Source of the DNA: Coprinellus micaceus
Lineage: Eukaryota > Basidiomycota > Agaricomycetes > Agaricales > Psathyrellaceae
Length of the DNA: 64,000 bases
Direction: 5' to 3'
Assembly (NCBI GenBank): GCA_951394405.1
Contig: OX596335.1
Coordinates: forward strand, 4,774,001 to 4,838,000
The notes below the pieces were generated by a model. The model did not search any database and had not been told where the DNA came from. It worked only from the letters and a program-made list of their open reading frames with translations. Shown here piece after piece: positions 41,136-52,229 of the stretch. Numbering within the stretch: position 1 is the first letter of the stretch; each line of letters opens with the position of its first letter. The translations under genes were made by a program, and so were the position numbers.

Positions 41136-41800
41136 GTTCCTTACCCCGTCTCTTCGATTGGAATTCGTTACCACATTGTTCATTGATATCGCGATACGGC
41201 TTGATACGCTGGACGTAGATTACCTTCTGTTGTTGACAATGTAGGCCTACCCGAGAATTGGAAGACAGTTACTAATCGTCGGAATTGAGGCTATACTTGA
41301 GGGGAAGAATCGTACTTAGACTGGGCAGGAGCCTCAACTAGCTGGACAAAGACGCACCACAGGAGGGTATGGTGACTACTAGCGAATGCTGTTCTTGAGT
41401 CCCAGCGGTCATTTCCGCTCTACAGTAAGAGCGTAGTAGGACATCAGCGACCCAGGCACCCACACGCTTCCAAGCTCTCTCTTGTCCGTTTCCTCTACAT
41501 CGTCGCGTCCCCGGGCCTTCTCTGACGTAGTAAGACGCGACGCGTCCAAGTCGCGTCGTAAATGACATCATTGGGCATGTGAAACTCACGTGGTTCGGCG
41601 TCTCAACGAATCACCGCGCGATTTTCCGGGCGAATCGCTGGCAACGCACCCTGAGCTCATCCTTGACCTCACTCCTCAACGTGTCATAGACCCGCGTTTG
41701 TACCATATCCCTCCTTCCCGGCGATACCTTTCCCTCAGAATCGGCGACACACTAGACTCGACACTGAATTGGGCGACCACGGTCGAAGTAACGGGCAAAA
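41136..41800. other. Intergenic, promoter and 5' region of the phosphotransferase gene
   Basis: An open frame of 85 codons at 41590-41847 overlaps the start region but lies in another frame and has no motif. No other signal. Confidence 0.5.
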
Positions 41801-43289
41801 ATGGGGTACATACCGCAAGATATGCTGGAGAATTTGAGGGATTATAAGTACAGGGGTGCAGACAAGTGAGTGCGTGCCGGCTGTGTGCATTGGGGCATGG
41901 GCTGATGGATTTAGGTCTCTGGTGTCGCGTTTCGTCTTGAATCCATTCTGGACCTGGTTCGTGACGCTCTGGCCAACGTGGGTAGCGCCCAACACGGTAT
42001 GTGGAGCAGCAGGTTGTATGGGCAATGGCTGAATTCTACGTGAAGATAACCCTCACTGGACTCTCAATCGTGATATTCAACTTCGCGACTCTCCTCTACT
42101 ACGATCCTCTCTACCTGACGGAACGAGATGGATACACCGACCCACCACGATGGGTCTACTTCTCCTGGGGCATCGGGCTCTTCCTGTACCAGACCTTGGA
42201 CGCTATCGACGGGAAGCAGGCACGACGGACGGGCATGTCTGGTCCTCTCGGTGAGATGTTCGACCACGGTACGTCCTCCCCAGCCTCGTGTTGGATCTCC
42301 CCTCAAACGACCCGACAGGCTGCGACGCTCTAAACACGACCCTCGAATGCCTCCTCGCCAGCCGCGCACTGGGGCTCGGCCGCTCTTGGTGGACCGTCGC
42401 CTCCCAAATCGCCACCCTCGCCAACTTCTACCTCACCACCTGGGAGGAATACCACACCGGTGTCCTCTTCCTCGGGTACTTCTCTGGCCCTGTCGAAGGC
42501 ATCCTCCTCATCGTTGCCATCTACATCACCACCGGCTTCTGCGGGCCCCAGGTCTGGGAGAAGAGGATATGGACGACCCTACACATCGAGAACATGCCTT
42601 ACATCAACCGACTGCCGAATCTGCCGTTGAACGAGTCGTTCATGGTGTTCGGGGCTCTCGGCCTAGGTCTGAATATCTTCCACTCATACATGAACGTCCG
42701 TGCCGCCGCGCGCGCTCCTGGGGGACACTCTCATCGGGACTCGAGGTACTCGCCGTTGACTCTCCTCCTGCCATTCGTCGCCTCGACAGCGATCCAGGTC
42801 GCGTGGTTGAGCCACCCGGAGTTCAACGATAGCTGGATCATCAACAGTGCCAGCTTCGTCCCCTTCGTCTGTGCTTGGGGCCTGCAGTTTGCGCACCAGG
42901 TCGGGAGAATGATCCTTGCACATGTTACGGGGACGGCGTTCCCTGTGTGGGATTGGATTTGGATTTGGAGCGTTATCGGCGCTGTGGATGCGAACTTGCC
43001 TAGGTTGCTTAATATGTGAGCTCTTGCTTCTATTTCTACGCAATCTCGGGTTTAGTTGCTGACATGAGGATCGTTTTGTAGTCCCCCGCTGCTCCAAACC
43101 TCCCCCCGGAACACCGCTATCGTCGTTTGGGTGACCCTCGTTATCTCGCTCCTCGCCTACGCACGGTTCGTCACGCTGGTTATCAGCGATATCACCAACT
43201 ACCTTGGGATCGCGTGCTTTACCGTCAGGAAGAAGGACGAACACGGTGATTGGAAGAGTGTCCGTCCTGAGAGCCATAAACTCGCCTAA
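41801..43289 (+). CDS. Diacylglycerol choline/ethanolamine phosphotransferase (CPT1/EPT1 family)
   Basis: Catalyses the last step of the Kennedy pathway: transfer of phosphocholine or phosphoethanolamine from the CDP-alcohol to diacylglycerol in ER/Golgi membranes. Five exons (41801-41865, 41915-41996, 42046-42268, 42319-43015, 43082-43289), introns 49-66 nt, give 424 aa, the usual length. The CDP-alcohol phosphotransferase signature is complete: D104-G-x2-A-R109, G118, D122, D126 ([18 protein letters not shown] and EMFDHGCD). The N-terminus ([28 protein letters not shown]) is typical. Several hydrophobic helices follow. Sequence alone does not tell choline from ethanolamine preference. ATG 41801 is in good context and gives the conserved start. 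A housekeeping gene bordering the HNH array. Confidence 0.93.
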
Positions 43290-43921
43290 CTCACAAGGGA
43301 TCACCATATGCATCGCTCCGTCGCGACCCAGCTCCAAGGGTTGATGGGGAAGGAAGGGTAGAGGGACGATGGGGTAGGAGAAAGGAGGAAGGGAGATTCC
43401 GCTTGTGGAGGTAGGACCAAGGGAAAAAGAGAGGGGTTCTTAGACTGGGATTGTGCTTCTACTCGGGCTTCGGGTTCCCTGGTCCCTGACAATCGACTGG
43501 CTACGATCCCGCTACTTACACGTATACCGAGACACGGTATGCTCTAACGACTGATACGCTGACGAGGATATGATACACGATATCTACGATACTTACCTAC
43601 TGGCTTTGACCGTTCTGAACACACAGACTACGACTGCTGCTTGCTTTGATATATGTTGTGCTTTTATTTCTTCGGTTGGTTCGAGGGTGGAGGCGAAGGT
43701 TTACAATGGATTTGTGTGACCAGAGTCAGGAGCGATCGACGCCGATCCGGAGGCGAAGGACTTGGTGGGAGTTTGAACACCCCGATATTAATTATGCCAG
43801 GGAGCATAACGGCTCAGAGTAAGCTGCCCAGAGTGGATGGTGCCTAGATAATTTGAGCTTGACAGGAGAGCAGATAGCGTGCCGAAGCTCTAGGACCCTG
43901 GAGGACAAGTCGGATCCTGGA

Positions 43922-43945
43922 CATCCGCCGCAATTGCGGCGGATG
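43922..43945. repeat. Perfect 24-bp palindrome
   Basis: The half-site CATCCGCCGCAA is followed without spacer by its complement; a further GGCGGATG and CCGGATG follow within 25 bp. CGG half-sites in inverted order recall binding sites of Zn2Cys6 transcription factors. Confidence 0.7.
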
Positions 43946-46224
43946 AGGCGGATGTGCCGGATGGCATACGACTTCGAAGATACTCGCGTTCCACACCTGC
44001 GAGAGGTTAGAGAGAACCGCCGCGACGTTGTGGGCTTTCCCAAACGTTCATTTTAGTGGGGTGAGTGCGGGATGATAGGCTGGGCACCGGAGGCTGCTAG
44101 GAAACACGAAGAAGGTGAATGGGGGTGTGTGTTAGCAAGCAAAAGTCTGTCTGCTCTGGCTTTGCATATGGGCATTTCCCATGAAATCAAATACACTGGT
44201 TTCATCGTGTTAAGTAGCGCGGGGCGGCCACGGTTGACAGCCGACCTGGTACTCGAGGTAGACAGTCGCGATAGATCAACCTACTGACTTCTAGCATTCA
44301 TTTTTGAGGTTCAAGGGGGTCAATGAGAAGCAGAATACCGTGCAGGCTTCGGCTAATAGGTCGTATGGGAAAGGAGTCCAGAGATAAATTAGCAATAAAT
44401 GATTACATTTTCATCGGCAAGACATTGCAGAGCGCTAGTGACATGTCACTGCGCATAGGTAAGTATTACCCCACGAGGAACGCGTCGTACTTTCCTTGGG
44501 CATTTTCCGAACGATACTCGCATCGTATTGTACAGTACAAGCTAAACGTTCGTCTGATCTGCAATCGGGCATAGCACCAAGCCTGCCGTTCTCACCCTTG
44601 ACCTTCAGCAAGTCTTTGGGGACGCAGTTTTATCTCATCCATAGTCGAGTACTTTACCCTTAAAATGGGACGCGTCAAGCATGCAGCCAACTTGGCCCCG
44701 AAGGCCTCAGGCACAGGCAAAATCGAGCTGCGCCGGAGCCGGCGTCCGTCGCAAATCCGCCGCAGGCGGCGGACGGCCACGATCCGACGAGTTTTGGGAC
44801 CCTGAGGGACGTTGGCGAAATACTGGGGGCGTATATCCCATCACCATCACGATGGCGTACGGGTGCCCCCAGCCTCGTCTCGCTCGTCACTGTGAGGAGT
44901 CTCTATGGACCGAATCCTTCAGTCACTGCAAGGCTGGCCAGCCCACTGATTAAGATCTTATCAGATGCACTAAGCCAGAATAAGCGCCCAATCTACCCGC
45001 CGCCGGTCACAACTTGAATCACCGACGCGGGCGGCATGGAATCGGCACTCCATCGATTACCGTGCGGGAAGGGTCGTGTGCCTCGACGCTCCAACGTGTA
45101 TATCATCTCCCTGTGCGAGATAATTTTTGAGACCGTCGTTTGTATGTGGTCTATTTTGAAGTATCTTTCGACTTTTGGTGTTTGCAGGTTTCGGCCGCCG
45201 ACGGATATGGCGGGAGGTATGGCACCAGATTTGACGCTCTCTCCAGTTCTTGTGTCCTCTTGATTGTCTGATTATTCGCGACGCTGCACCTTGGTACGGT
45301 CTCACCATTACTCTTGGGACATCTGTGAGTCCCTAACTATGGTGTGAAACAGGACGAGTGCTAGGAAGTCCCGGCCATCCCCCGCAATCTATTCGTGATC
45401 AAGGCGGGTAGGCGACGGTGGGGAGCGCGAGGCAGGTTCCCATGACGTCGCATAAGCTGTCCATTCTCGGTGTTCATAAATGTTGGGTGTTGTCTACAAA
45501 TAACTCATCGCGTTGCTCGTGCGGTCCACTATAAAAAAACACTGCACAGGACTGTGGCGTTAGGTCGAGACGACTCCGGTGGTCTTCGCTCGTTGAAATA
45601 CCCCTATAACTACTGCTTCTGAGGCCTTCTCTGGTCACAGAAGTCCTTCTGAGCTTCAGACTGGCCGGGAGAGGGCCGTAGTCCCCGATCCCCTTGTTCC
45701 AAAGATAGAACAGCGAGCGCTAAACATGGCGTTGGAAATGTATCACTCGCTCTATTTATATCGTTCTGGACCGTTTCGATATCAGGCAACCTCAGGTGGC
45801 ATGCATCAGCCGGTACCTTAGGGTATTCACACACGCGGCTGAACATAGCCCCTACCCACCCGCACAGGAGCCGCCAGGGTATTTATAGCCTTTGTCGTTG
45901 GTTTGCGGGTTCGATTTTGACATCCCTCTTCATCATGCTGGCATGTGTGTGATGAGGCTTCGTTTAGCCCCCCTCTTATTCCAGCTCCGCATCTGGACCA
46001 AAACAACTCAAAGCTGTGAGACGCTTCGACCAGTTTCTTCCTCTAATCTCTTCGGCCTTGAGGTGCTTTGACGGAGTCTTCCTTGTGTTCGGTGAGTTTG
46101 GGCCAATAGGTTCGTGCTTCGTGACGTTAGATTGATGTTCTGCTGCATCAGGCGTTCTTAGGTGCCAAGTACGCCCGGACGGGGGGCAAAAGGAATCAAT
46201 TCACAGCCCCAGGAGGACGATAGT

Positions 46225-46250
46225 CTTGGCTCTTGGCTCTTGGCTCTTGG
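46225..46250. repeat. 7-bp tandem repeat CTTGGCT, 3.7 copies
   Basis: Direct reading of consecutive CTTGGCT units. Confidence 0.85.
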
Positions 46251-46703
46251 CGTAACATACACTGTCTTGGCGCTGGGTCCAACAAGGACACATATGCCCC
46301 CGGACTCGGACGTCACCTGTCAAGGTGAGAGCCTTGCTCATGGCGCTACCTCCCAGAGATACGTGGGCACCAGGAGGGTATCTGACGCTTGGATGCATTT
46401 TAGGTATTTCCCCGAAGTAAACGCGTGGCGCGTCACGTTACCGCTGAGGTCGATTAATGGCAGTCGCGAATGGCCGTTGCTTTAGTGTATTTTGTGAGTT
46501 TGGAGTGTCGAGGGCGGGAATAAGCCGTCCAAGTTCGCTGGAAGATTCGCGAGAGTCGGTATTGGTACTGCGGACCGATGCACTGGTCGACGTGGAACAT
46601 TCTCATGAGGGTCGACCGCTAAATTTGGAGAAGGCTGTTGAAACGAGGTAAGCGTAATTTCAATGCTCAGTTGCGATGGGATTACAAACACCCAATCTTA
46701 ACG

Positions 46704-47423
46704 ATGTCCTATCCTTGTCTCAGCAAACCCCACCTTCTGCACGACGATCCCCGCTCCCCCGGTGCTCAGCCGCCTCAGAGCTACCTCGATTCCCCACCTA
46801 CTAAGGACAAATCTCATAATCGGCCCGAGGGGCTACCAATGCCCAGAGTTACACCACCAACGCTACGTAGAAGACGACCCATACCGGCTGCGCCGTCGAC
46901 AACATCATCCCTTTCCCTGCCCTCATCTTCCTCATCAGCAAGCGCCTTCGTCCCAACCTCATCCCGTACCACGATTTCTACGCTCCCGCACACGAGCGCA
47001 ACAACGACGGTGTCCACCTCTTCCGGCCTCTCCTCAAGACGTCCGAACAATGTTGCCATGATAGCTGGCACTCTCGTCGCCGCAATCGCCATCATAGCAT
47101 CGTTTATCGTCATATTTCTCGTGGGATGTCGGCGACATAAACGTCGAAGGCACTACTCAGATTCGCCATCCCTAGACCCCGAGTCTACTGCTCGCTGTCC
47201 GACGGGAAACCCATCGGTCTCATCCCTGCGCTTGGTACCGCTGGATACCCATGCTGGATCGTTGAGGGCTGTGAGGGCATCAGGGAGTCGAAGCGAGGCG
47301 CCCAGGGCGACTGTGTCAGAGGGGCCACAACACAACCACCTGGGCACCGACGACCCACCTGAATATGACCATATCCCGCATCCCCCAGTAGCGGCCAGAA
47401 TACCGGAGACAGCTGTGAAGTGA
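46704..47423 (+). CDS. Single-pass membrane protein with Ser/Thr-rich stem
   Basis: 239 aa from ATG 46704, one exon. Residues about 60-110 are Ser/Thr-rich, followed by one hydrophobic helix (VAMIAGTLVAAIAIIASF onward) and a basic stop-transfer (CRRHKRRRHY), then a low-complexity tail ending PPEYDHIPHPP. The layout (Ser/Thr stem, one membrane helix, cytosolic tail) resembles fungal wall-stress sensor-like and other cell-surface proteins of unknown function. No signal peptide is seen, so an upstream exon encoding one may be missing from this model, or the protein inserts by its single helix. Confidence 0.6.
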   Translation: MSYPCLSKPHLLHDDPRSPGAQPPQSYLDSPPTKDKSHNRPEGLPMPRVTPPTLRRRRPIPAAPSTTSSLSLPSSSSSASAFVPTSSRTTISTLPHTSATTTVSTSSGLSSRRPNNVAMIAGTLVAAIAIIASFIVIFLVGCRRHKRRRHYSDSPSLDPESTARCPTGNPSVSSLRLVPLDTHAGSLRAVRASGSRSEAPRATVSEGPQHNHLGTDDPPEYDHIPHPPVAARIPETAVK

Positions 47424-48113
47424 TTGAGCGAGGGTTTGATGGAGTTCCGAGGTATTAGGGTGTTTCGGACATAGACCTGTATGATACTGTATTACTTAGT
47501 TTTCACATATGAAGTCCTTGTGTCTGAGACAGGGAGTAGGGATCGTGCGGATTGATGAGGGGATACCCGGGCCTCCACTCACACGGTTTGGTCAAGGATC
47601 GGCCTTTGGAAGCCTGGCTGGCACGCTGAATTTAGTACGCCGGAACTTAAAGCTCGTCGGTGTCCACTACTCACCGCGCCTCATGAGTCCAAGGGTCCGT
47701 GCATCCATTCCTTTGGCGCCTTCAGCTCGCCGGGTAGGCGTGGGGTGGTGGGGTATCGCAATGAAGGGAGTATCTTGCGACAGAAGTCTATTTCTGTCTC
47801 AACGTCGGTTTCATAGCCCCCGGTAGCCGCAAGAAAGGGTGAAGGGCCTCGAGGCTAGAGAATTGAATACATGGGTTGCTACGATCGATCGAGTTCCCGA
47901 AGATCGAGTTCTCAGTTGGGCCCCCACGCTGCAGAGTTCCATAGAATAGAAGTTGGGGTGACATAGGCATGGGCCGTTCTCCGACATCATCGCTACACCT
48001 TTCGAAACGGGATGGGTGCCATATCGAGGGTAGAGTAAGATTATCTGATAGTGTTGCATGAAAACGGGATTTCCATACACGCTCAGAAACCCTGTTGAAT
48101 TAAGCCCCTTCGA
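47424..48113. other. Intergenic between convergent genes
   Basis: No coding signal on either strand; should contain two 3' ends. Confidence 0.5.
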
Positions 48114-48839
48114 TCATTCCAAGGGCAGTACATCCTTAGCTCCCCAGATAGCCGCAAACTCGTCATCGTCAGGATCCGTCACCCTCCTCCACTCGATCCC
48201 ATGGGCCAGGTCCGTCGCGACAGCTTCCCCGTAGATAGCCTCCATGAAGTTCAAGACCCCATCCACGCCAGAGCTGACCCCACTCGTACTCCAGATCTTG
48301 TCAGAGCTCCTGACCCAACGCGCCTTGGCGACCCAGTGGGTCTTGTTTCCTTGGGTCGTCAGCCAGCTCCAGGACTTCTTGTTCCCGGTGGCCCTCTTGC
48401 CGTCCAAGAGCCCAGCACGAGCGATGAGTGCGTTCCCAGTGCAGACAGCGATGACGTATTTGAGGGAAGGGAATGCCGTGCGGATGAAATCGACCTCCTT
48501 GGTGAGATCGGGCGCGCGTGTTCCAGCACCTCCAGGTACGATCAGGACTTCGAGGTTCGAAGGTGGAGAGTCGAAAGTATGTGTGGGTACGACAGACTCG
48601 CCGAAGGTGGTCCCCATCGTGATAGGAACGGTTGAGACGGGGGAAAGGGTGCGAGAGAGAAGGCTGAGGGTGATGTTCTTTTGTTGGAAGGAGAAGGTGT
48701 TCAAGACATCGAGGGGGCCGAAGACATCCAAAGCCTGGAAAGCGGTAAAGAGAACGACGCCGAAGTGTGTGGGAAGAGTCTCTTGAGCGAGAGTGAGGGA
48801 AATGGAAGGGGCCAGAAAGAATATGGATTTGAGTTTCAT
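48114..48839 (-). CDS. DJ-1/PfpI-family protein with N-terminal signal-like segment
   Basis: 241 aa, one exon. DJ-1/PfpI class I glutamine amidotransferase-like fold: FGVVLFTAFQALDVFGPLDVL start, EVLIVPGGAGTRAP, nucleophile elbow AVCTGNALIARAGLLDG with Cys133, GNKKSWSWL and STSGVSSGVDGVLNF. The same features are found in bacterial and fungal 'DJ-1/PfpI' and isonitrile hydratase-like enzymes; the exact reaction cannot be told. The first 19 residues (MKLKSIFFLAPSISLTLAQ) look like a secretion signal, which is unusual for this mostly cytosolic fold. ATG 48839 is the first ATG in frame; an earlier GTG is not a likely start. Confidence 0.85.
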   Translation of the reverse strand: MKLKSIFFLAPSISLTLAQETLPTHFGVVLFTAFQALDVFGPLDVLNTFSFQQKNITLSLLSRTLSPVSTVPITMGTTFGESVVPTHTFDSPPSNLEVLIVPGGAGTRAPDLTKEVDFIRTAFPSLKYVIAVCTGNALIARAGLLDGKRATGNKKSWSWLTTQGNKTHWVAKARWVRSSDKIWSTSGVSSGVDGVLNFMEAIYGEAVATDLAHGIEWRRVTDPDDDEFAAIWGAKDVLPLE

Positions 48840-49746
48840 GGCGAGGTTGGGGATAGGTCGCTGGGTAGGCTGGGCATCCACAACAAAACTCTAGCCGGTT
48901 ATATATCATTTAGGTTCGACAGCCAAGCTCGATGACTTTGGGGAAGTTCAGATGGCCTGCCCGTGAAACCCTCGAGCAAGCAGTCTAGAAGAGCAATCTA
49001 TGATTTCGCAGTCGTAGTCCAGGCATCTGACCCTTGAATAGCATCCACGAGAAGTGCCAAGATCCCGAGAAGCGCCCGGAGCTACTCGGCAACCTGAAGG
49101 CACTGTGAGTTCGCCAGCGAATCCCTCGACGATGCCCATCGCCGTTCCGACACCGTCGCGGTTCTCATTCATCAGGTGGTTGATAGGCCGTTGTGTTGGA
49201 TAATTCAGGTTCCAGTATTGACCAGGTGTATGCCGGATCACAAATGAAACAACCAAATGGGTCCCGGGAACCTAGCATTTCTCAGCGAGACGAGGGAGGA
49301 CATACCGTAAGAAGGAACTGCACCAGTACTCGAGCAATGTCACAGACCCTCCGCCAAGGTTTTTAGTAGGTTTTTCGTCATGGGACCTGGCGTTGGTGGG
49401 GAGAAATAATCGTCCGAACTTCCGGGGACGGCGGCTACGGCGCCAAATAAGCATGATGTATGACGAATGAAGGACCAGGAGGCACCATTCGAGTCGTGTT
49501 GGATGAGCCCTTGACCGCAGACGAGGAGAAGAGTGGGTGGAGGAAACGAAACAGACAGCGCTAAACCAGACATGGCTGGCAGGATTTTGGCGTGAGGCCT
49601 TTTGGGAAGGAGGTTCTCACCCTCCAGCACTACTGAACGGACGTTCCGCTATCTACCGACACCATGTTGAGCTTCTGGGCCACCACCCGAAGTTCAAGTC
49701 TCAAAGCTCAAGGTTATCAAGTTATTTCGACTGCCTAAGTGCTATG
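48840..49746. other. Intergenic, no supported gene
   Basis: Overlapping short frames without motifs. The right end is the target flank of the TIR element (GCTATG at 49741-49746). Confidence 0.5.
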
Positions 49747-50544
49747 TATGAGGGACCGGACTGGACAAAATTCAAAAGTCCGCTATTTGGTTCAAAAGTA
49801 CGTCGGTTGCACAAAAATCTTCTGAACGCTCGAACACACTTGATTCAAAAGTTCTTATTTCGCTCAAAAGTCATTCAAAGGCTGACCTGGAACCATACGC
49901 TATTCCTGGTTACCCTCTCCACCATTGTGGCCGGTAACGTCTGCTAACGCCCGCGCACGTCCAAATCGGGCTTTCCATGCGCGCTCGCTGTCTCGCACAG
50001 CGAGCAAGCCCATTTCTGTATCTCAACGGCAAGTAACCCCATGACTTGGGTTTTTTTTCAGTGTGCTCACGCACCTATCTTCATCCTCATACAGTTACGA
50101 TGGCAATGTAGAATTCTCTGTTAAACGCGGTGTGCGCACCCAACGGTTCACTCTAGGATCAGCGCTTATCGCTTATGCTCATGCCAGCGAGCGTAACGCC
50201 TGATGGCCACCCACCTGTTGGAGCCTGCGTACGAAGCCGCTACAATTTATGGAGTTGCGTAGATGTGGGCATTGCTCACGGAGCCCGAGGCCGTCGCCCC
50301 TGCGGCCCTGCCCTGCCCCTTGGAGGACACTGTACACTCAGACTATAAAGGATGTGATCATACGCCGGCAGAAAGAGGGTAAAAGATGCTTGGCTTTTGG
50401 GTATGAGCACGCTCACAGTGGCCCTGGGGTACCGGTGCGTTATCAGGAGCCTTGAATCGGGGAGAGGACTTTTGAATCAAATAAGGATCGAACTTTTGAA
50501 CCAAACAACGAACTTTTGAATTTCGTCCGACTCGGACCGCCATA
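49747..50544. mobile_element. Non-autonomous TIR element (798 bp, 6-bp TSD) with TTCAAAAGT subterminal repeats
   Basis: Flanked by GCTATG at 49741-49746 and 50545-50550. Inverted ends of about 55 bp start TATGAGGGACCGGAC on the left and TATGGCGGTCCGAG on the right. TTCAAAAGT or near copies occur four times inside the left end and three times inverted inside the right end, like transposase-binding subterminal repeats. No transposase ORF. The 6-bp duplication and TAYG-type ends link it to the element at 31844-33291. Confidence 0.82.
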
Positions 50545-50759
50545 GCTATGATGTAGCCGATGCGGTCGGGATCTGGAATCCTGATCTCCCTTCGTGGTGA
50601 GTTGAACATCCATGCCTGCCGCCTCACTAACACACACCATGGCCCTGCGTGATGGTATCTAATTCCTACTGGCCACGGCAGACAAAGGAATAAGTAAAAA
50701 TCAGCCATCTGGGATCCAAATAAGATCGAGAAGTGCTATCCGGAATGAAAGCCCGCCTG

Positions 50760-51760
50760 CTAGTGCCCTGAGGCTATTTCCTCTTTGTATTCGACTCCGG
50801 CTGCTCGCATGACCTCTTCCACTGATGCGTCTGAAAAGGAGACCACGTCTGGTTAGAACAGCGACCTACTTATATGGGAGCGACTTACGTTGCATTGTGT
50901 GTTCCATCCTTGCCACGAAGGAACATTGATTCCCTATCCAAACGCTCGGCGTGAGGACGAATCAATTCAACAAGAACTGGGGTCACGCACCAGGGCCAAG
51001 GACGAACTCTCCTCCTAGCTGAAAAATATTCCCTTGCTGCCCTATCAGGGTAGGTGTGCGGAGGGCTCTCTGGGCGGTCTTGAGTGTGACGTCATACAAC
51101 GAAACATTGCCATCGTACCTTGATTCCGCCAAAGACGATGGCCAGGATCCCCTGATCACTCAGGTAAGAGGCTCGTTTCTCCTCAGGAGGATTGAGTTTC
51201 AAGTTCTCCAGCGTCATTCCCATTGCACGGAAGACTGCCCTACTCGGGTCGGCATAGACGTCGCCCTGGAACCCCGATGTCTCTAGGTTATGAAAAGCCG
51301 ATAGTCAGACGAAGCGCAGGGGATTATCCCTGAGGTAAATACCTTTGTAGGTCTTGATGAACTTCGCCTCTCCACACCCGACGACAACGATACGTGTGTT
51401 GGCTGCTTCTAAAGATGCCTTGGGGACCTTGGTGAGGTTCTCAACGTAGGCGAGACAAGACTGTGGGGGGCGGGTTACAAAGATGAGGGCTCGCAATCCA
51501 ACCCAAGGTCGGGGATCAGGAACTTACGCCACAGAAGAAGTGTCCTGCAAACGGGAACACAAGTGTCCATCAAGCGCCCATGAATATGCAAACGACATGT
51601 ACGCACGGATGAACACAACGATGACTTTCTCGTTCTCAAACACTGTTCCGAACTTCACTTTCTCTCCGTCGACATCGAGAACCTCCAACTGTCCAGCTTT
51701 AGAGAGCTCTTCAGAGCTTGGGATGGCTTTGGCATTGAATGGTGGGGTGGAGGAGGCCAT
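50760..51760 (-). CDS. Peroxiredoxin-like AhpC/TSA_2 family protein with CGSC motif
   Basis: Seven exons (51760-51607, 51544-51528, 51460-51343, 51282-51119, 51078-50991, 50933-50889, 50830-50760), one only 17 nt and one intron only 40 nt, give 218 aa. It has a thioredoxin-like fold: VIVVFIRHFFCGSCLAY with Cys56 and Cys59 at the helix start, VVVGCGEAKFIKTYKE, DVYADPSRAVFRAMG, GNIFQLGGEFVLGPG and a C-terminal HASVEEVMRAAG. The wording matches the AhpC/TSA_2 (PRXL2/AAED1-like) proteins common in basidiomycetes. Predicted thiol-disulfide or peroxide chemistry in the cytosol; substrate unknown. The 17-nt exon encodes most of the active-site motif, so skipping it would abolish function. Confidence 0.88.
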
Positions 51761-52229
51761 GGTGACGGTTGCAGATTAAGAACGGCAATCCTGGGATCGT
51801 GGGGGATATGAGGCGAGATAAGCATCTCGACATAAGGGCACCACCTCGTGTCCTCGGTCTGAGATAGGCAGGCATTGGTCTTTCAACTTGATACGATTGT
51901 TGGCCGCAGTGTGGGGACCATATGTTCACTGGGATTTGGTTGTGACGGGTCTTGTCGAGCCTTCCGGTGCCATCGAAGAGGACTTCTATCCAAGCTGAAG
52001 GTAACGGGAAGTTTCCCCCGCCCCGTGGATGTCCGTACACAGTTCTATCCTGGACACAGGGTGGTAGCCTACTGAACATGGAGAAATCGGCTATTGGGGC
52101 AGGGGGTGTGGCGACCCAGCAACACAGAACGAATGGAGTCGAGATACTTACAAAGGTTACATTGCATAGCAGTGAGTTACGAGCACCTTATCTAGCTATG
52201 AAGTGAATAAGTAGGACTAAAGCAAGGTG
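51761..52229. other. Intergenic between two minus-strand genes
   Basis: Promoter side of the peroxiredoxin-like gene and 3' flank of the NACHT gene; no coding signal accepted. Confidence 0.5.

Larger units (their letters stand above)
43290..46703. other. 3.4-kb region without recognisable genes
   Basis: Only short open frames without motif, splice partners or family resemblance on both strands. It contains the palindrome at 43922-43945 and a short tandem repeat at 46225-46250. It may hold decayed transposon sequence or a non-coding RNA, but I see no positive evidence. Confidence 0.5.

Noticed and set aside
43653..46640. Numerous short frames in the gene-poor stretch
   Set aside because: None has splice partners, motifs or consistent codon bias.
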